From: Pyrodictiaceae archaeon
GTDB lineage: Archaea > Thermoproteota > Thermoprotei_A > Sulfolobales > WANQ01
Assembly (NCBI GenBank): GCA_015521735.1
Contig: WANQ01000041.1
Location: 81,347-142,909, forward strand
DNA length: 61,563 bases
Direction of reading: 5' to 3'
A program made the translations under genes and the position numbers. Position 1 is the stretch's first letter. Every line of letters begins with the position of its first letter. Below are positions 35,992 through 44,579 of the stretch, piece by piece. The notes under the pieces are model-generated. The model saw only the letters and a program-made list of their open reading frames with translations. It made no database searches and had not been told where the DNA came from.

Positions 35992-37281
35992 CTAGGTACG
36001 CTCAACTTGGTCTAGTATTCTTAGAATTCTTGGTAGTAGCTCATATCCATGCTCTATTACTCCCAACCTACCCTTACTATAGCATTCCTTCTCAGTAAAT
36101 GCCTTCAAGCCGTCTGGCTCTAGTCTACCATATGCTAGTATTACGGGTACTGGGTCATCTGTATGGGCTTTAACACTTGGTGGTGTAGCGTGATCAGCTG
36201 TTACTAGTACTGCTACTTCATCTAAGCTTATGTTTTCTAGTAATGGTTCTACGTAGTACTTGTCTATTAGCTCTATTGACTTAACCTTACCCTCAATGCT
36301 ACCATCATGTCCAGGCTCATCTGGTCCTTTTAAGTGAACGTATACTACATCGTTATCTCTTAATGCCTTGAGTGTTGCCTCTAATCTAATCTTATAGTCT
36401 CTTGCCTTATCATTACTTGGTGGTGGTACTTCTACAATATTCATTTCTAGAAGTCTTGCAATTCCTTTTTCTACGGGCATTTCAACTATTGCTGCAAATT
36501 TTTTACTGAATAACTTGTCTATGGGTTTTACTTTTGGGAGTTTTCCTCCAGCATCTCTTAGTAGGATAGCGTTTGCTTTAAGTAGTCCTTTCTTTTCTCT
36601 TTCAATGTTTACTGGATGCCTATCTAGTATCTCTATTGCTTTCTGTGTAAAAGTGTTTGCTAGTTCTGCTGTACGTTTAGCTTCTACTGTATCGTCTAAG
36701 GGCCTGACTTGTTTAATGTAGGGTTCGTAGTGTTTTACTGCTATGCTAATCTTACCTTTCCTTGCATAAGCTGGATCACTGTTATCAACGTTGTCTGATA
36801 ATCTATGGGTACGGCTACCTATTACAACTACTGCTCTATGACCTATAGTTGATTTTACCAAGGCGTACCCATTGTATAGCTCTAGGTCTATTCCATCTAA
36901 TGCTTTAGCTAGCTCCTTGGCCTCACTTGTTGATAAGCTTCTTGCAACTCTCCTATCTATTATTCTAAGTGTTTTAGGGTCAATTGTAGCGAAATTAGCT
37001 CGGAATGCTACCTCGTATCCCTCTTTAATTCTTATTCCTGCTCCAAGAGCTTCAAGTGGTCCTCTACCAGTATAGTATTTCTCTGGATTATAGCCTAGAA
37101 TTGATAGGACTGCTACATCGCTTTCAGGTGCATAGCCTTTACCTACAGTGTACATTACTCCTCCAATTGCTTTACGTGCCAAGCTATCTAGGCCTGGTTT
37201 ATGGGCTAGTTCTAAGCTTGTTTTCTCATCAGTTATTCTATCGGCTACACCATCTAGTACAAGGTATATTAGCTTAACCAT
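35992..37281 (-). CDS. apgM: Cofactor-independent phosphoglycerate mutase (archaeal type)
   Basis: A 429-residue alkaline-phosphatase superfamily enzyme interconverting 3- and 2-phosphoglycerate. It starts with KLIYLVLDGVADR (metal aspartate), has the catalytic serine in APESDVAVLSILGYNPEKYYTGRGPLEALG-type sequence, and the C-terminal metal residues in HLKGPDEPGHDG and VTADHATPP. It serves glycolysis and gluconeogenesis and links to the glucan genes downstream in the window. A TrmB regulator lies 56 bases upstream on the same strand. Confidence 0.95.
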   Translation of the reverse strand: MVKLIYLVLDGVADRITDEKTSLELAHKPGLDSLARKAIGGVMYTVGKGYAPESDVAVLSILGYNPEKYYTGRGPLEALGAGIRIKEGYEVAFRANFATIDPKTLRIIDRRVARSLSTSEAKELAKALDGIDLELYNGYALVKSTIGHRAVVVIGSRTHRLSDNVDNSDPAYARKGKISIAVKHYEPYIKQVRPLDDTVEAKRTAELANTFTQKAIEILDRHPVNIEREKKGLLKANAILLRDAGGKLPKVKPIDKLFSKKFAAIVEMPVEKGIARLLEMNIVEVPPPSNDKARDYKIRLEATLKALRDNDVVYVHLKGPDEPGHDGSIEGKVKSIELIDKYYVEPLLENISLDEVAVLVTADHATPPSVKAHTDDPVPVILAYGRLEPDGLKAFTEKECYSKGRLGVIEHGYELLPRILRILDQVERT

Positions 37282-37337
37282 TACAATACGCCTAGCCTAA
37301 CAATATATTCTTTGGTTGAAAAACTTTACTGAAGATA

Positions 37338-38375
37338 CTATTTTGTAGGTGCTATTATGGGTTTTAGCTCTATTTTTGAAGCTGAAACGTTTTCAGCGAA
37401 TGCTCTAAAGCCTCCAATACTTACTAGTCCTCTTTCGCCGGAAAACACTAGTATGTGGTAAATGCTTTTTGCTGGTTTCTCAACTATACCGTATACTACT
37501 CCCTTAACTTCTACTGGTGTACGTGTTTCAACGTCTACTCCCTCTATCCTGGCTTCTAGCTCATATCCTCTTCTTAGAGCTTGCTTAGTAAACTCCATTG
37601 CTGCTAGTATGGTTCTAAACCTGTATACTCGGTTCTCTACTATACTATATCTTGAATATATTGCTGTAGGGACTATTCTCTGGTAGATGAACGATGATGT
37701 TATGTGTGCTATGTCGTTGTTTTCTACGTAAACTGCTTTTTCTAGTGGATTAATGTCTAGCTCCTTCATTGGTGCAACCATTACGCGGAAGCCATCGCTG
37801 ACCATTATCGTTCTAGTTACATGTCCTCTTACATCAATAAATGATTTCTCTACACAGTCTCTACACAGTCCTAGTATCTTCTTGGGATCACCTGATACTA
37901 TCATGTGTATGAATACGTTGTCGCATTTAGATTCAATGTATGGTACTAGTTGTCTAAACACATTGTAGTCAGTGAATAATAGTAGTTCGTCTTCAGTTAT
38001 CTCTATCAGATACTTCATCATTTCTACGACATCACTGCTTGTATCAAGTGTTGTACATAGTGTTTCTGGTCTACGCGTAGAGCTTACTAGTTGTATTATC
38101 TCTGTTAGTTTTCTGGTCTTGTCAACTAGTATTCTAGATTTCTCTTCTACTAGTCTGGTAAGCTTTGCTGGATCAGCCAACATGTATATTTTTGGCCTAG
38201 TAGCTGTTACCAGTATTAAACCGTGTCTATGTAGTTCTCCTAAAGCCTTATACACCATTGACATGCTTAGTCCAGAAGCCTTAGAGATATCTGTTGCTGT
38301 AGCTTTTCCTCCAAGTTTAATTAACGCTTGATACACTCTTATTGCTGATGAGTCAAGGCCTAGGTAGCTGAACAC
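37338..38375 (-). CDS. TrmB-family transcriptional regulator
   Basis: A 345-residue regulator. The N-terminal winged helix (about 1-70) contains ATDISKASGLSMSMVYKALGELHRHGLI, followed by a coiled-coil-like helix (about 72-100) and a C-terminal ligand-binding domain, as in the TrmB/TrmBL group that senses sugars. In Thermococcales such proteins control sugar transport and switch glycolysis and gluconeogenesis. Its position just upstream of apgM in the same direction suggests local control of central carbon metabolism (inference). The GTG start may be a few codons late, but no other standard start is available. Confidence 0.88.
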   Translation of the reverse strand: MFSYLGLDSSAIRVYQALIKLGGKATATDISKASGLSMSMVYKALGELHRHGLILVTATRPKIYMLADPAKLTRLVEEKSRILVDKTRKLTEIIQLVSSTRRPETLCTTLDTSSDVVEMMKYLIEITEDELLLFTDYNVFRQLVPYIESKCDNVFIHMIVSGDPKKILGLCRDCVEKSFIDVRGHVTRTIMVSDGFRVMVAPMKELDINPLEKAVYVENNDIAHITSSFIYQRIVPTAIYSRYSIVENRVYRFRTILAAMEFTKQALRRGYELEARIEGVDVETRTPVEVKGVVYGIVEKPAKSIYHILVFSGERGLVSIGGFRAFAENVSASKIELKPIIAPTK

Positions 38376-38481
38376 TTCTTCTACTAGTTCTTCATAGCCT
38401 TGCAGGTTTCTTCACCTACTATATTGTTGGTGTTCATGCTTAGCTACTAGTATTGTGTAATATACGTGTTGGTTATCTAGT

Positions 38482-38919
38482 TTAGGACTCCTTATACTTA
38501 TTCTTTAAGACCATGTACTTAAAGTCAAGTAGTCTGTACTTAGCAAATCCGTAGCCTTTTAGCCTGCACTTTACTTGCGGGAAACAGTTTTGTATGATTC
38601 TTGCAAGTGTTGCAAGACATAGTTTTACGGCTGTACCAATATCTACTCCAATAGCATTGGATAATGCTTCAAGGTATAGAGTATCTCTTGGTGAAAGCTT
38701 TAAGCATATCTCAATGGGTTTTCCTAGTACTGGTATATAGTAGTTACTACTAGAAGCTATTCTCCTTAAAACCTCTATACCTTTATCATCACCTGAAAGA
38801 AACTGGAACATCCTTATAAGATCTACTATGGCTTCCTCTACGCTCTTACCTACATGCTCTGAAAAGCATTTAACAAATAAGTATACGCCCTTGTCAAGCT
38901 GTACTCGTAGAGTTTTCAT
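38482..38919 (-). CDS. Hypothetical protein with two ribbon-helix-helix-like segments
   Basis: A 145-residue protein I do not recognise. Residues 3-38 (LRVQLDKGVYLFVKCFSEHVGKSVEEAI) and about 70-112 (EICLKLSPRDTLYLEALSNAIGVDIGTAVKLC) each show a strand followed by two helices, the pattern of an RHH half. A tandem RHH would bind DNA as a monomer. This is a fold guess. It is divergent from the radical SAM gene at 39079. Confidence 0.6.
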   Translation of the reverse strand: MKTLRVQLDKGVYLFVKCFSEHVGKSVEEAIVDLIRMFQFLSGDDKGIEVLRRIASSSNYYIPVLGKPIEICLKLSPRDTLYLEALSNAIGVDIGTAVKLCLATLARIIQNCFPQVKCRLKGYGFAKYRLLDFKYMVLKNKYKES

Positions 38920-39078
38920 AGGTTTTTCTATCCCCTTAGGGGCTATGAAAGCACTGTTATTAATACCTAGAATACCGATATATAAACCAGTACTCTTAGG
39001 TGAAGGACCTTAGCTTCCAAGGGCTATGATCCAGTAGAACTAGCTAGAAGAGTTGAGAAGATTGTTGTAAGAGGTAAT

Positions 39079-39756
39079 ATGAGGAAGTATTATCGTATAG
39101 CACGTCCTGGTCGATGGTATGGTGGTATATGTGCAGCTGATTGTGTAGGATGTAATCTTAAGTGCCTATTCTGTTGGAGTAATTTTCCACGAGATCACCC
39201 TGAAAGCACTGGTAAGTTCTATACTCCAGCTCAGGTATATAGTGCTCTTAAGGAATGTGCTTTAAGTCATGGGTATGATAGGATTAGGGTTAGTGGTAAT
39301 GAGCCAACTATTGGTAGAAGGCATTTACTGGAGCTATTAGAACTAGTTGAAGTTGACGGTAAATTATACTTTATCTTGGAGACAAACGGTATACTCATAG
39401 GCTATGATAAAAGCTATGCTAGAGACCTATCAAGGTATAGTAGACTACATGTAAGAGTATCCATTAAAGCATGTAACGAGGAGGAGTTCCATAGAATTAC
39501 TGGTGCTAAACCAGAAGCATTTAAGCTACAATTAAATGCTCTTAGAAACCTCTTAGACTATAATGTATCGTTTCACCCAGCTATAATGGTTTCATTCTGT
39601 AGTGATGAGTCTCTTAGAAATCTTATTGAAGTATTAGCTGAAATAGATTCAAGGCTTCCTAGCCTACTTGAACCAGAATACGTTATATTATACCCTCATG
39701 TTGTTGAGAGGTTGAGGAGGGCTGGGATAAAGCCTAGAATAAGTTATACTCCATAG
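39079..39756 (+). CDS. Radical SAM protein of unknown substrate (5' end doubtful)
   Basis: A 225-residue radical SAM enzyme with Cys25-X3-Cys29-X2-Cys32 (CNLKCLFC) preceded by two further cysteines at 18 and 22, and a conserved RVSGNEPTIGRRHLLELLEL stretch for SAM binding. It resembles archaeal PflA-like activases without a known target. The frame stays open upstream (FKGYDPVELARRVEKIVVRGN precedes the ATG), which resembles the N-terminus of relatives, but no standard in-frame start exists. A GTG at 39000 would supply MKDLSF if one base near 39018 were skipped. Confidence 0.75.
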   Translation: MRKYYRIARPGRWYGGICAADCVGCNLKCLFCWSNFPRDHPESTGKFYTPAQVYSALKECALSHGYDRIRVSGNEPTIGRRHLLELLELVEVDGKLYFILETNGILIGYDKSYARDLSRYSRLHVRVSIKACNEEEFHRITGAKPEAFKLQLNALRNLLDYNVSFHPAIMVSFCSDESLRNLIEVLAEIDSRLPSLLEPEYVILYPHVVERLRRAGIKPRISYTP

Positions 39757-39765
39757 CGAGTATTC

Positions 39766-40188
39766 TTAGATGCTGACTTTCTTTAGGGCTTCGTATTCCT
39801 CTATTATGGTTTTCGGGTCAACTAGTTCTAATCCTTCTATTCTATCGAAGTGGCTCCTATTCATTGTTGCTAGGGGTATGTTGTTTGCTATACATGAAGC
39901 AGCTATTAGTATATCTGGATCGGGTATTAGTTCACCTCTCTTACGTAGACTTAAGTATATTTCAACTGCTTTGACTAAGATACTATTAGTAGGGTATATT
40001 ATGTTAAACCTACTTTCTAGTTCATGTTTAACTAAACCTATATCTCTACCCAGATACGCTAGTCCTCTTATGTACTCGTATGCTACAATCCATGGTATGT
40101 ATAGTTGGTCTTCTCTATCAATGTATCTAATAAGCTTTCTACGTGCAAGCTCTATTAATACATTGGTGTCAAGACACGTTTTAGCCAA
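39766..40188 (-). CDS. vapC: VapC-type PIN-domain toxin (pair 2)
   Basis: A 140-residue PIN domain. Metal-site acids are seen in CLDTNVLIEL (Asp7), PDPDILIAAS and, less clearly, SHFDRI. The start overlaps the antitoxin gene by 34 bases, so translation is coupled. It would be an RNA endonuclease; the target is unknown. Confidence 0.9.
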   Translation of the reverse strand: MAKTCLDTNVLIELARRKLIRYIDREDQLYIPWIVAYEYIRGLAYLGRDIGLVKHELESRFNIIYPTNSILVKAVEIYLSLRKRGELIPDPDILIAASCIANNIPLATMNRSHFDRIEGLELVDPKTIIEEYEALKKVSI

Positions 40189-40421
40189 CTCCTTCTACCT
40201 TCCTCAACAAGTTTCAATAGTACTCTTGCTTCATTATCGTCTAGTTCTAGTAAGCTATGTTCACTATCCACTAGGTTGCCTTCGCCCATGAACCTGGATG
40301 CTAGTTCAAGTAGAAATTCATCCCATGTAGTAGTTTTACCTATTCTAGCCTCGTAGGTTTTCTTAGCTCTTTCCAGTATAGTCTTAGTTGTTCTACGAAT
40401 ACTAATAGTGCTTACAGCCAC
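40155..40421 (-). CDS. vapB: VapB-type antitoxin (pair 2)
   Basis: An 88-residue protein with an N-terminal RHH-like strand VSTISIRRTTKTILERAKKTYEAR and a second helix WDEFLLELASRFM, then an acidic, flexible C-terminus that would fill the toxin active site. The GTG start follows GGAGAT. Three tandem octamers between its TATA box and its start look like its own operator. Confidence 0.85.
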   Translation of the reverse strand: MAVSTISIRRTTKTILERAKKTYEARIGKTTTWDEFLLELASRFMGEGNLVDSEHSLLELDDNEARVLLKLVEEGRRSWLKRVLTPMY

Positions 40422-40432
40422 GTTTTATCTCC

Positions 40433-40462
40433 AAGTAATTAAGTAGTTAAGTAATTATATAA
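40433..40462 (-). promoter_or_regulatory. TATA box and three tandem octamer repeats upstream of vapB (pair 2)
   Basis: AAGTAATT (40433-40440), AAGTAGTT (40441-40448) and AAGTAATT (40449-40456) are contiguous direct repeats on the plus strand. They run from a TTATATAA box (40455-40462) to the expected transcription start on the minus strand. A repressor bound there would block polymerase, as expected for toxin-antitoxin autoregulation. Confidence 0.6.
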
Positions 40463-40464
40463 GC

Positions 40465-41406
40465 TTAACCATACTCGACTACTGTGATAACTTTCTGAGG
40501 CAAGCTCCCTACATGGGTAATTAGTGAAACATATCTTCTCCATACACGGAATCCTAGTTTACCGTAGAATGGTTCTAAGCCCTCAACACTTTCAAGGAAA
40601 ATTCTATCTACACCCATACTCCACAGCTTGTTTGCTATTAATGATAGTAGTGCTTTTCCTAATCCTTTACCTTGGTGCTTGGGTTTAACAGCTAATGTTG
40701 CTATTACTGCGTTTACTGATCCATCTATACTCTTCATGACTTCTCCGTCAACATAGCCTACTATACCCTCCTCTACATGTTCTGCAACAAATACTATGAC
40801 CTTACGCCTACTATACCATTTCCTTGCATCCTCAATATTCCACTCAATAAACCATTCATAGCGTGAAAATGCTTCATTATAAACTCTTACTATTCCCTCT
40901 AAGTCGCTAAGACCTCCCTCACGAACCCTATACTCTCCAGGTATGGTTTGCCTAGGTGGTTTTTCTAAGACCATTAAGGTAGCAGGATAGTCTTCAACAT
41001 AGTTGCCTACAATACTCTTCAATAGCCTATGTACTAGGCCATGCTCAAATAATGCTCTTAGCCTTACTACACTAACCTTCTCCTCTTCAAGTCTAAGCCT
41101 AGCCCAAGATAGTAAATCCTCTACTACAGTGTACTGTAAACTACTAGTCAATGCAGGGTCAATGCATATAAATGCCCTGCCAATATCTTTACTAATCCAA
41201 GCCCACCCATAACCTCTAACCTTACCATCAACTACTGATAACGCAAAATCCCTAGGATTATACCATGTAGATTCAAACCAAAGACTCCTAATATCATCTA
41301 CTGTTAAGGGTCTATGAGCCCATGCTTCATCAAAACTACTACAAGTATTAGCTAAACGTACTATATCCTCATCAAATACTCCTCCACGATAACCTGTAAC
41401 AATCAT
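40465..41406 (-). CDS. GNAT-family N-acetyltransferase, tandem domain
   Basis: A 313-residue protein. The C-terminal half is a complete GNAT domain with the acetyl-CoA loop PKHQGKGLGKALL and a following LESVEGLEPFYGKLGFR. The N-terminal half (about 1-140) has a degenerate GNAT-like outline (WSRARLRLEEEKVSVVRLR region) without the acetyl-CoA loop, suggesting a duplicated architecture with one active site. The acceptor substrate cannot be predicted. Confidence 0.85.
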   Translation of the reverse strand: MIVTGYRGGVFDEDIVRLANTCSSFDEAWAHRPLTVDDIRSLWFESTWYNPRDFALSVVDGKVRGYGWAWISKDIGRAFICIDPALTSSLQYTVVEDLLSWARLRLEEEKVSVVRLRALFEHGLVHRLLKSIVGNYVEDYPATLMVLEKPPRQTIPGEYRVREGGLSDLEGIVRVYNEAFSRYEWFIEWNIEDARKWYSRRKVIVFVAEHVEEGIVGYVDGEVMKSIDGSVNAVIATLAVKPKHQGKGLGKALLSLIANKLWSMGVDRIFLESVEGLEPFYGKLGFRVWRRYVSLITHVGSLPQKVITVVEYG

Positions 41407-41459
41407 AAGCTAACACCACTAAACCAGTACACTAGCTCCTAGCATCCCTACATCTTGGA

Positions 41460-42578
41460 TCATACTATTATTAGAGAACCAACGTATTTTCTAATACACT
41501 CCATTATCCTATCGTAAGCCTTCTCTAATAACCCTAAATCCTCTAATCCATGAACTCCTAGATCCACTATACCTGGGTTGTCAGCTAAGACCTTCGTAGT
41601 ACATGCTTGTACACTACTAGTAGTCTTAGCCATAGCAGTAGTACTAGTTAAGTCATCGTATACTTCATCTATGAAAAGCTCCATAACCTTACCCCCTTTG
41701 CCAGCTCTAACATACATTATAACTCTATCCTTAGTACACTCAGCAAGCTTTAACCCAAGAATACTCGCTGTAAAGTCAAGTACATCGGCTTCACATTCAC
41801 CTACACGAACACCCTTATAGTCGAGGAAGCCTAAATCCCTTAAAACCCTAATACGGTCTAAATGCCCTATATATCTAAGAGTATACTCGGCCATATTCAA
41901 TGCCAACTTCTTTGAAAGCATTGTTCTAAGCCCATCACTAACAAAGTATTCAAAAACACCTTTACCAGGAACCTCTACTCTACCAGTATAGTCGAGAGGG
42001 TCACGATACTCAACTCTACCGTTAACTACTACTCTTGCAGGCCTAATGTATTCTTCTAGTAGATCACGTATATTCCAAGTATAAGCAAGCCCTAAAGGAC
42101 AATTAGGGTTAAGTGCAAGTCCACCAACATATATTTCAGCATAATCTAGTAAGCCCATCTTAGAATAAGCATAGCCTATAAACAAGTTACTAAGCCCAGG
42201 AGCAAGTCCAGCATCAACTACAACTCTACTACCACTACTCTTAGCTAAACCATTAAGCATTAACGGGTCTTCAGCATAAAATGATACATCAACAATTAAT
42301 TCTACACCAGCTTCAACTAGCTTCTTCAAGCAATAGTAACCTATACTTCCAGGAAGAGCTAATACTCCTACACCAACACTCTTCACTAACCCAATTGCTT
42401 TACCAGATAACGCGTCAAGTCTAACAACACTAAACCCTCTATTCTCCAAGAACCTAGCTCTACCACTATCACGTTCAACTACTAGGACACTAAAACCCAT
42501 GTCCTCTAAGAACCTAGCAGTTACAGAACCTATACGTCCACCACCAATAACAACTACATCATAAGCCAAGTACAGCAC
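41460..42578 (-). CDS. Saccharopine dehydrogenase-like oxidoreductase
   Basis: A 372-residue protein with an N-terminal Rossmann fold (VVVIGGGRIGSVTARFLEDMGF), a DVSFYAEDPL segment and VVVDAGLAPGLSNLF, all typical of the saccharopine/lysine dehydrogenase-like family. It probably oxidises or reduces an amino acid or imine using NAD(P). Single-domain archaeal members are not well characterised, so the substrate is unknown. It shares a promoter region with the Lrp-like gene, divergently. Confidence 0.85.
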   Translation of the reverse strand: MLYLAYDVVVIGGGRIGSVTARFLEDMGFSVLVVERDSGRARFLENRGFSVVRLDALSGKAIGLVKSVGVGVLALPGSIGYYCLKKLVEAGVELIVDVSFYAEDPLMLNGLAKSSGSRVVVDAGLAPGLSNLFIGYAYSKMGLLDYAEIYVGGLALNPNCPLGLAYTWNIRDLLEEYIRPARVVVNGRVEYRDPLDYTGRVEVPGKGVFEYFVSDGLRTMLSKKLALNMAEYTLRYIGHLDRIRVLRDLGFLDYKGVRVGECEADVLDFTASILGLKLAECTKDRVIMYVRAGKGGKVMELFIDEVYDDLTSTTAMAKTTSSVQACTTKVLADNPGIVDLGVHGLEDLGLLEKAYDRIMECIRKYVGSLIIV

Positions 42579-42582
42579 CCTT

Positions 42583-42613
42583 AACTATAAAATACATGTA
42601 CTAAACTATAAAA
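42583..42613. promoter_or_regulatory. Bidirectional promoter with a 21-bp-spaced repeated TATA element
   Basis: AACTATAAAA occurs twice, at 42583-42592 and 42604-42613. The right copy, followed by GG, is well placed as the TATA box for the plus-strand Lrp-like gene. Its complement TTTTATAGTT is about 26 bases upstream of a leaderless start of the minus-strand dehydrogenase at 42578. The repeat spacing is two helical turns. Confidence 0.5.
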
Positions 42614-42670
42614 GGCTCTGAGAATTAGAATAGAGGTAAAGCTAGGTGCATAGTATTGGGTGGTAGAATA

Positions 42671-42910
42671 GTGGAAGCATACATACTCGTAACAGTTGAA
42701 CTAGGAAAAGAGTACGAGCTAGCCGAATCACTACTAGAAAAACCCTATGTTAAAGAAGTAGCAGTACTCTATGGAGTCTACGACCTATTAGTAAGAGTAG
42801 AAGCATCAAGTTTACCAGAACTAGATAAAATAGTATCAGAGCTAAGACAGGATAGGAGGATAAGACAAACAGTTACATTAATTGCAGCGAGCATATTATC
42901 AAAACACTAA
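42671..42910 (+). CDS. Stand-alone Lrp/AsnC ligand-binding (RAM) domain
   Basis: About 79 residues forming only the alpha-beta effector domain of Lrp/AsnC regulators: VEAYILVTVELGKEYELAESLLE then VAVLYGVYDLLVRVEASSLPELDKIVSEL. It lacks the helix-turn-helix, so it probably modulates another protein by oligomerising and binding an amino acid. The frame opens at TTG 42656, but homologues begin at VEAY and GTG 42671 follows a GGTGGT, so I prefer that start. Confidence 0.88.
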   Translation: MEAYILVTVELGKEYELAESLLEKPYVKEVAVLYGVYDLLVRVEASSLPELDKIVSELRQDRRIRQTVTLIAASILSKH

Positions 42911-42955
42911 GCTAGGAAACCAGTACTAGCCATAATCCCGTTGGGAGCCGTAATT

Positions 42956-44506
42956 ATGCCCGACATAGTATTCATGTTCGAAGTACACCAGCCATATAGG
43001 TTGAGGAAGAATATACCACTCCAACTACTACGTAAAGCATTGGAAGGAACAATAACTCCAGCTAAACTAGTAGAAGTATTCTTTGACAACGAGTTAAATA
43101 AATACGTATTAGAGAGAGCAACAAGGAGATGCTATGTACCAGCCACCAAGATACTATTGGAGAACGTAGAGTATTTCAAGAATACTGGTAAGCCCTTCAA
43201 GTTCTCTCTAAGCATAAGTGGAGTATTCATAGAGCAGGCAAGAAAGTGGGCTCCAGAAGTAATAGAACTTTTCCAAGAACTAGCTAGTACTGGAATGGTT
43301 GAATTCATAGAGCAAACATACTACCATAGCCTAGTAAGCCTCTATCCAGATAAAGAGGAATTCATAGAACAACTAGGCATGCATAACCAGGTAATAAGAG
43401 ATGAAATAGGCTACAACCCCACTAGTATTGAAAATACAGAATTCATATACAATAACGAAATAGCATGCTTCCTAGAAAACCTTGGCTACAAGGTAGTATT
43501 AACTGAAGGAGTAGACCAAGTACTAGGATGGAGAAGCCCCAACTACGTTTATAGGCCATGGGGTTGTAGTATAAGGGTTTTAACAAGGAATTATAGGTTA
43601 AGCGACGACGTAGGCTATAGATTCTCAGATAAGAACTGGGATCAATACCCATTAACAGCAGATAAATATGCAGCATGGCTTGCAGCTACTCCAGGAGACG
43701 TAGTATTCATAGCAATGGACTATGAAACCTTTGGTGAACACCACTGGCCTGAAACAGGCATACATGAATTCCTTAAATGGCTTCCAGGAGAAATACTAAA
43801 ATATGATAACCTATCAACAGAAACACCTAGCATAGCAGCCTACAAGTACCCTGTAAGAGACGTATACGATGTACCTGGATGGGCAACTATTAGCTGGGCT
43901 GATGAAAGAGATCTTTCAGCATGGCTTGGAAACGACTTCCAAAAACTAGCATTCCAACTACACATGAGCATAGAACCATATGTTAAAGCATTAGATGACC
44001 CCGAAATAACACGTCTTTGGAGAATGCTTGGTATAAGTGACCACTACTACTACATGGCAACTAAGCCAGGTAGTGTAGGAGAAGTTCACGCATATTTTTC
44101 ACCATACAAGAACCTTGCACTATCATTCAAAGTACTACTAGATGCTATGGACATACTAGTAGGCTATATAGTTAAAACTATATCAGAGAACCCTAGAAAA
44201 TATGCTATTAGGATAAAGCTTCCATGGGATAAAGCATTCCACTTCCACCTAGGAATAGGTAGGCCTCTAGGAATAGTAGCTAGAAGTATAGAGGAGCTAG
44301 TAAAACTAGTAGACAAGGTACCAGTAGAGTCAATAGCATTCCATATACGTAGAGGAGATCTAGCAAACTGGATTAGAAACATGTTCTACTGGGAAGAACT
44401 TGCAAGAGAAATAGAAGAATTAGGCAAGAAGCCTTTAAGCGTAGAAGAACTAGTCAAGGAGCTTAAGAGAATACTCCTATCCCACACTAGTAGGATAACT
44501 AAATAG
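42956..44506 (+). CDS. GH57 alpha-amylase-type glycoside hydrolase
   Basis: About 516 residues. Family 57 features are FMFEVHQPYRL at the N-terminus (motif 1 histidine), FIEQTYYHSLVSL, the IENTEFIYN segment with the probable nucleophile glutamate, and MDYETFGEHHW with the acidic partner. It is cytoplasmic because no signal peptide is present. It likely acts on alpha-1,4-glucans such as stored glycogen. The frame opens at TTG 42941, but ATG 42956 (MPDIVFMFEVHQP) fits family N-termini. First gene of a glucan cluster. Confidence 0.92.
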   Translation: MPDIVFMFEVHQPYRLRKNIPLQLLRKALEGTITPAKLVEVFFDNELNKYVLERATRRCYVPATKILLENVEYFKNTGKPFKFSLSISGVFIEQARKWAPEVIELFQELASTGMVEFIEQTYYHSLVSLYPDKEEFIEQLGMHNQVIRDEIGYNPTSIENTEFIYNNEIACFLENLGYKVVLTEGVDQVLGWRSPNYVYRPWGCSIRVLTRNYRLSDDVGYRFSDKNWDQYPLTADKYAAWLAATPGDVVFIAMDYETFGEHHWPETGIHEFLKWLPGEILKYDNLSTETPSIAAYKYPVRDVYDVPGWATISWADERDLSAWLGNDFQKLAFQLHMSIEPYVKALDDPEITRLWRMLGISDHYYYMATKPGSVGEVHAYFSPYKNLALSFKVLLDAMDILVGYIVKTISENPRKYAIRIKLPWDKAFHFHLGIGRPLGIVARSIEELVKLVDKVPVESIAFHIRRGDLANWIRNMFYWEELAREIEELGKKPLSVEELVKELKRILLSHTSRITK

Positions 44507-44579
44507 GACATAACACTCTTTATCACCTAAAATCAAACCCACGATGTAGGAGGTAGTCTATTCCTAGAGGAGAATATTA

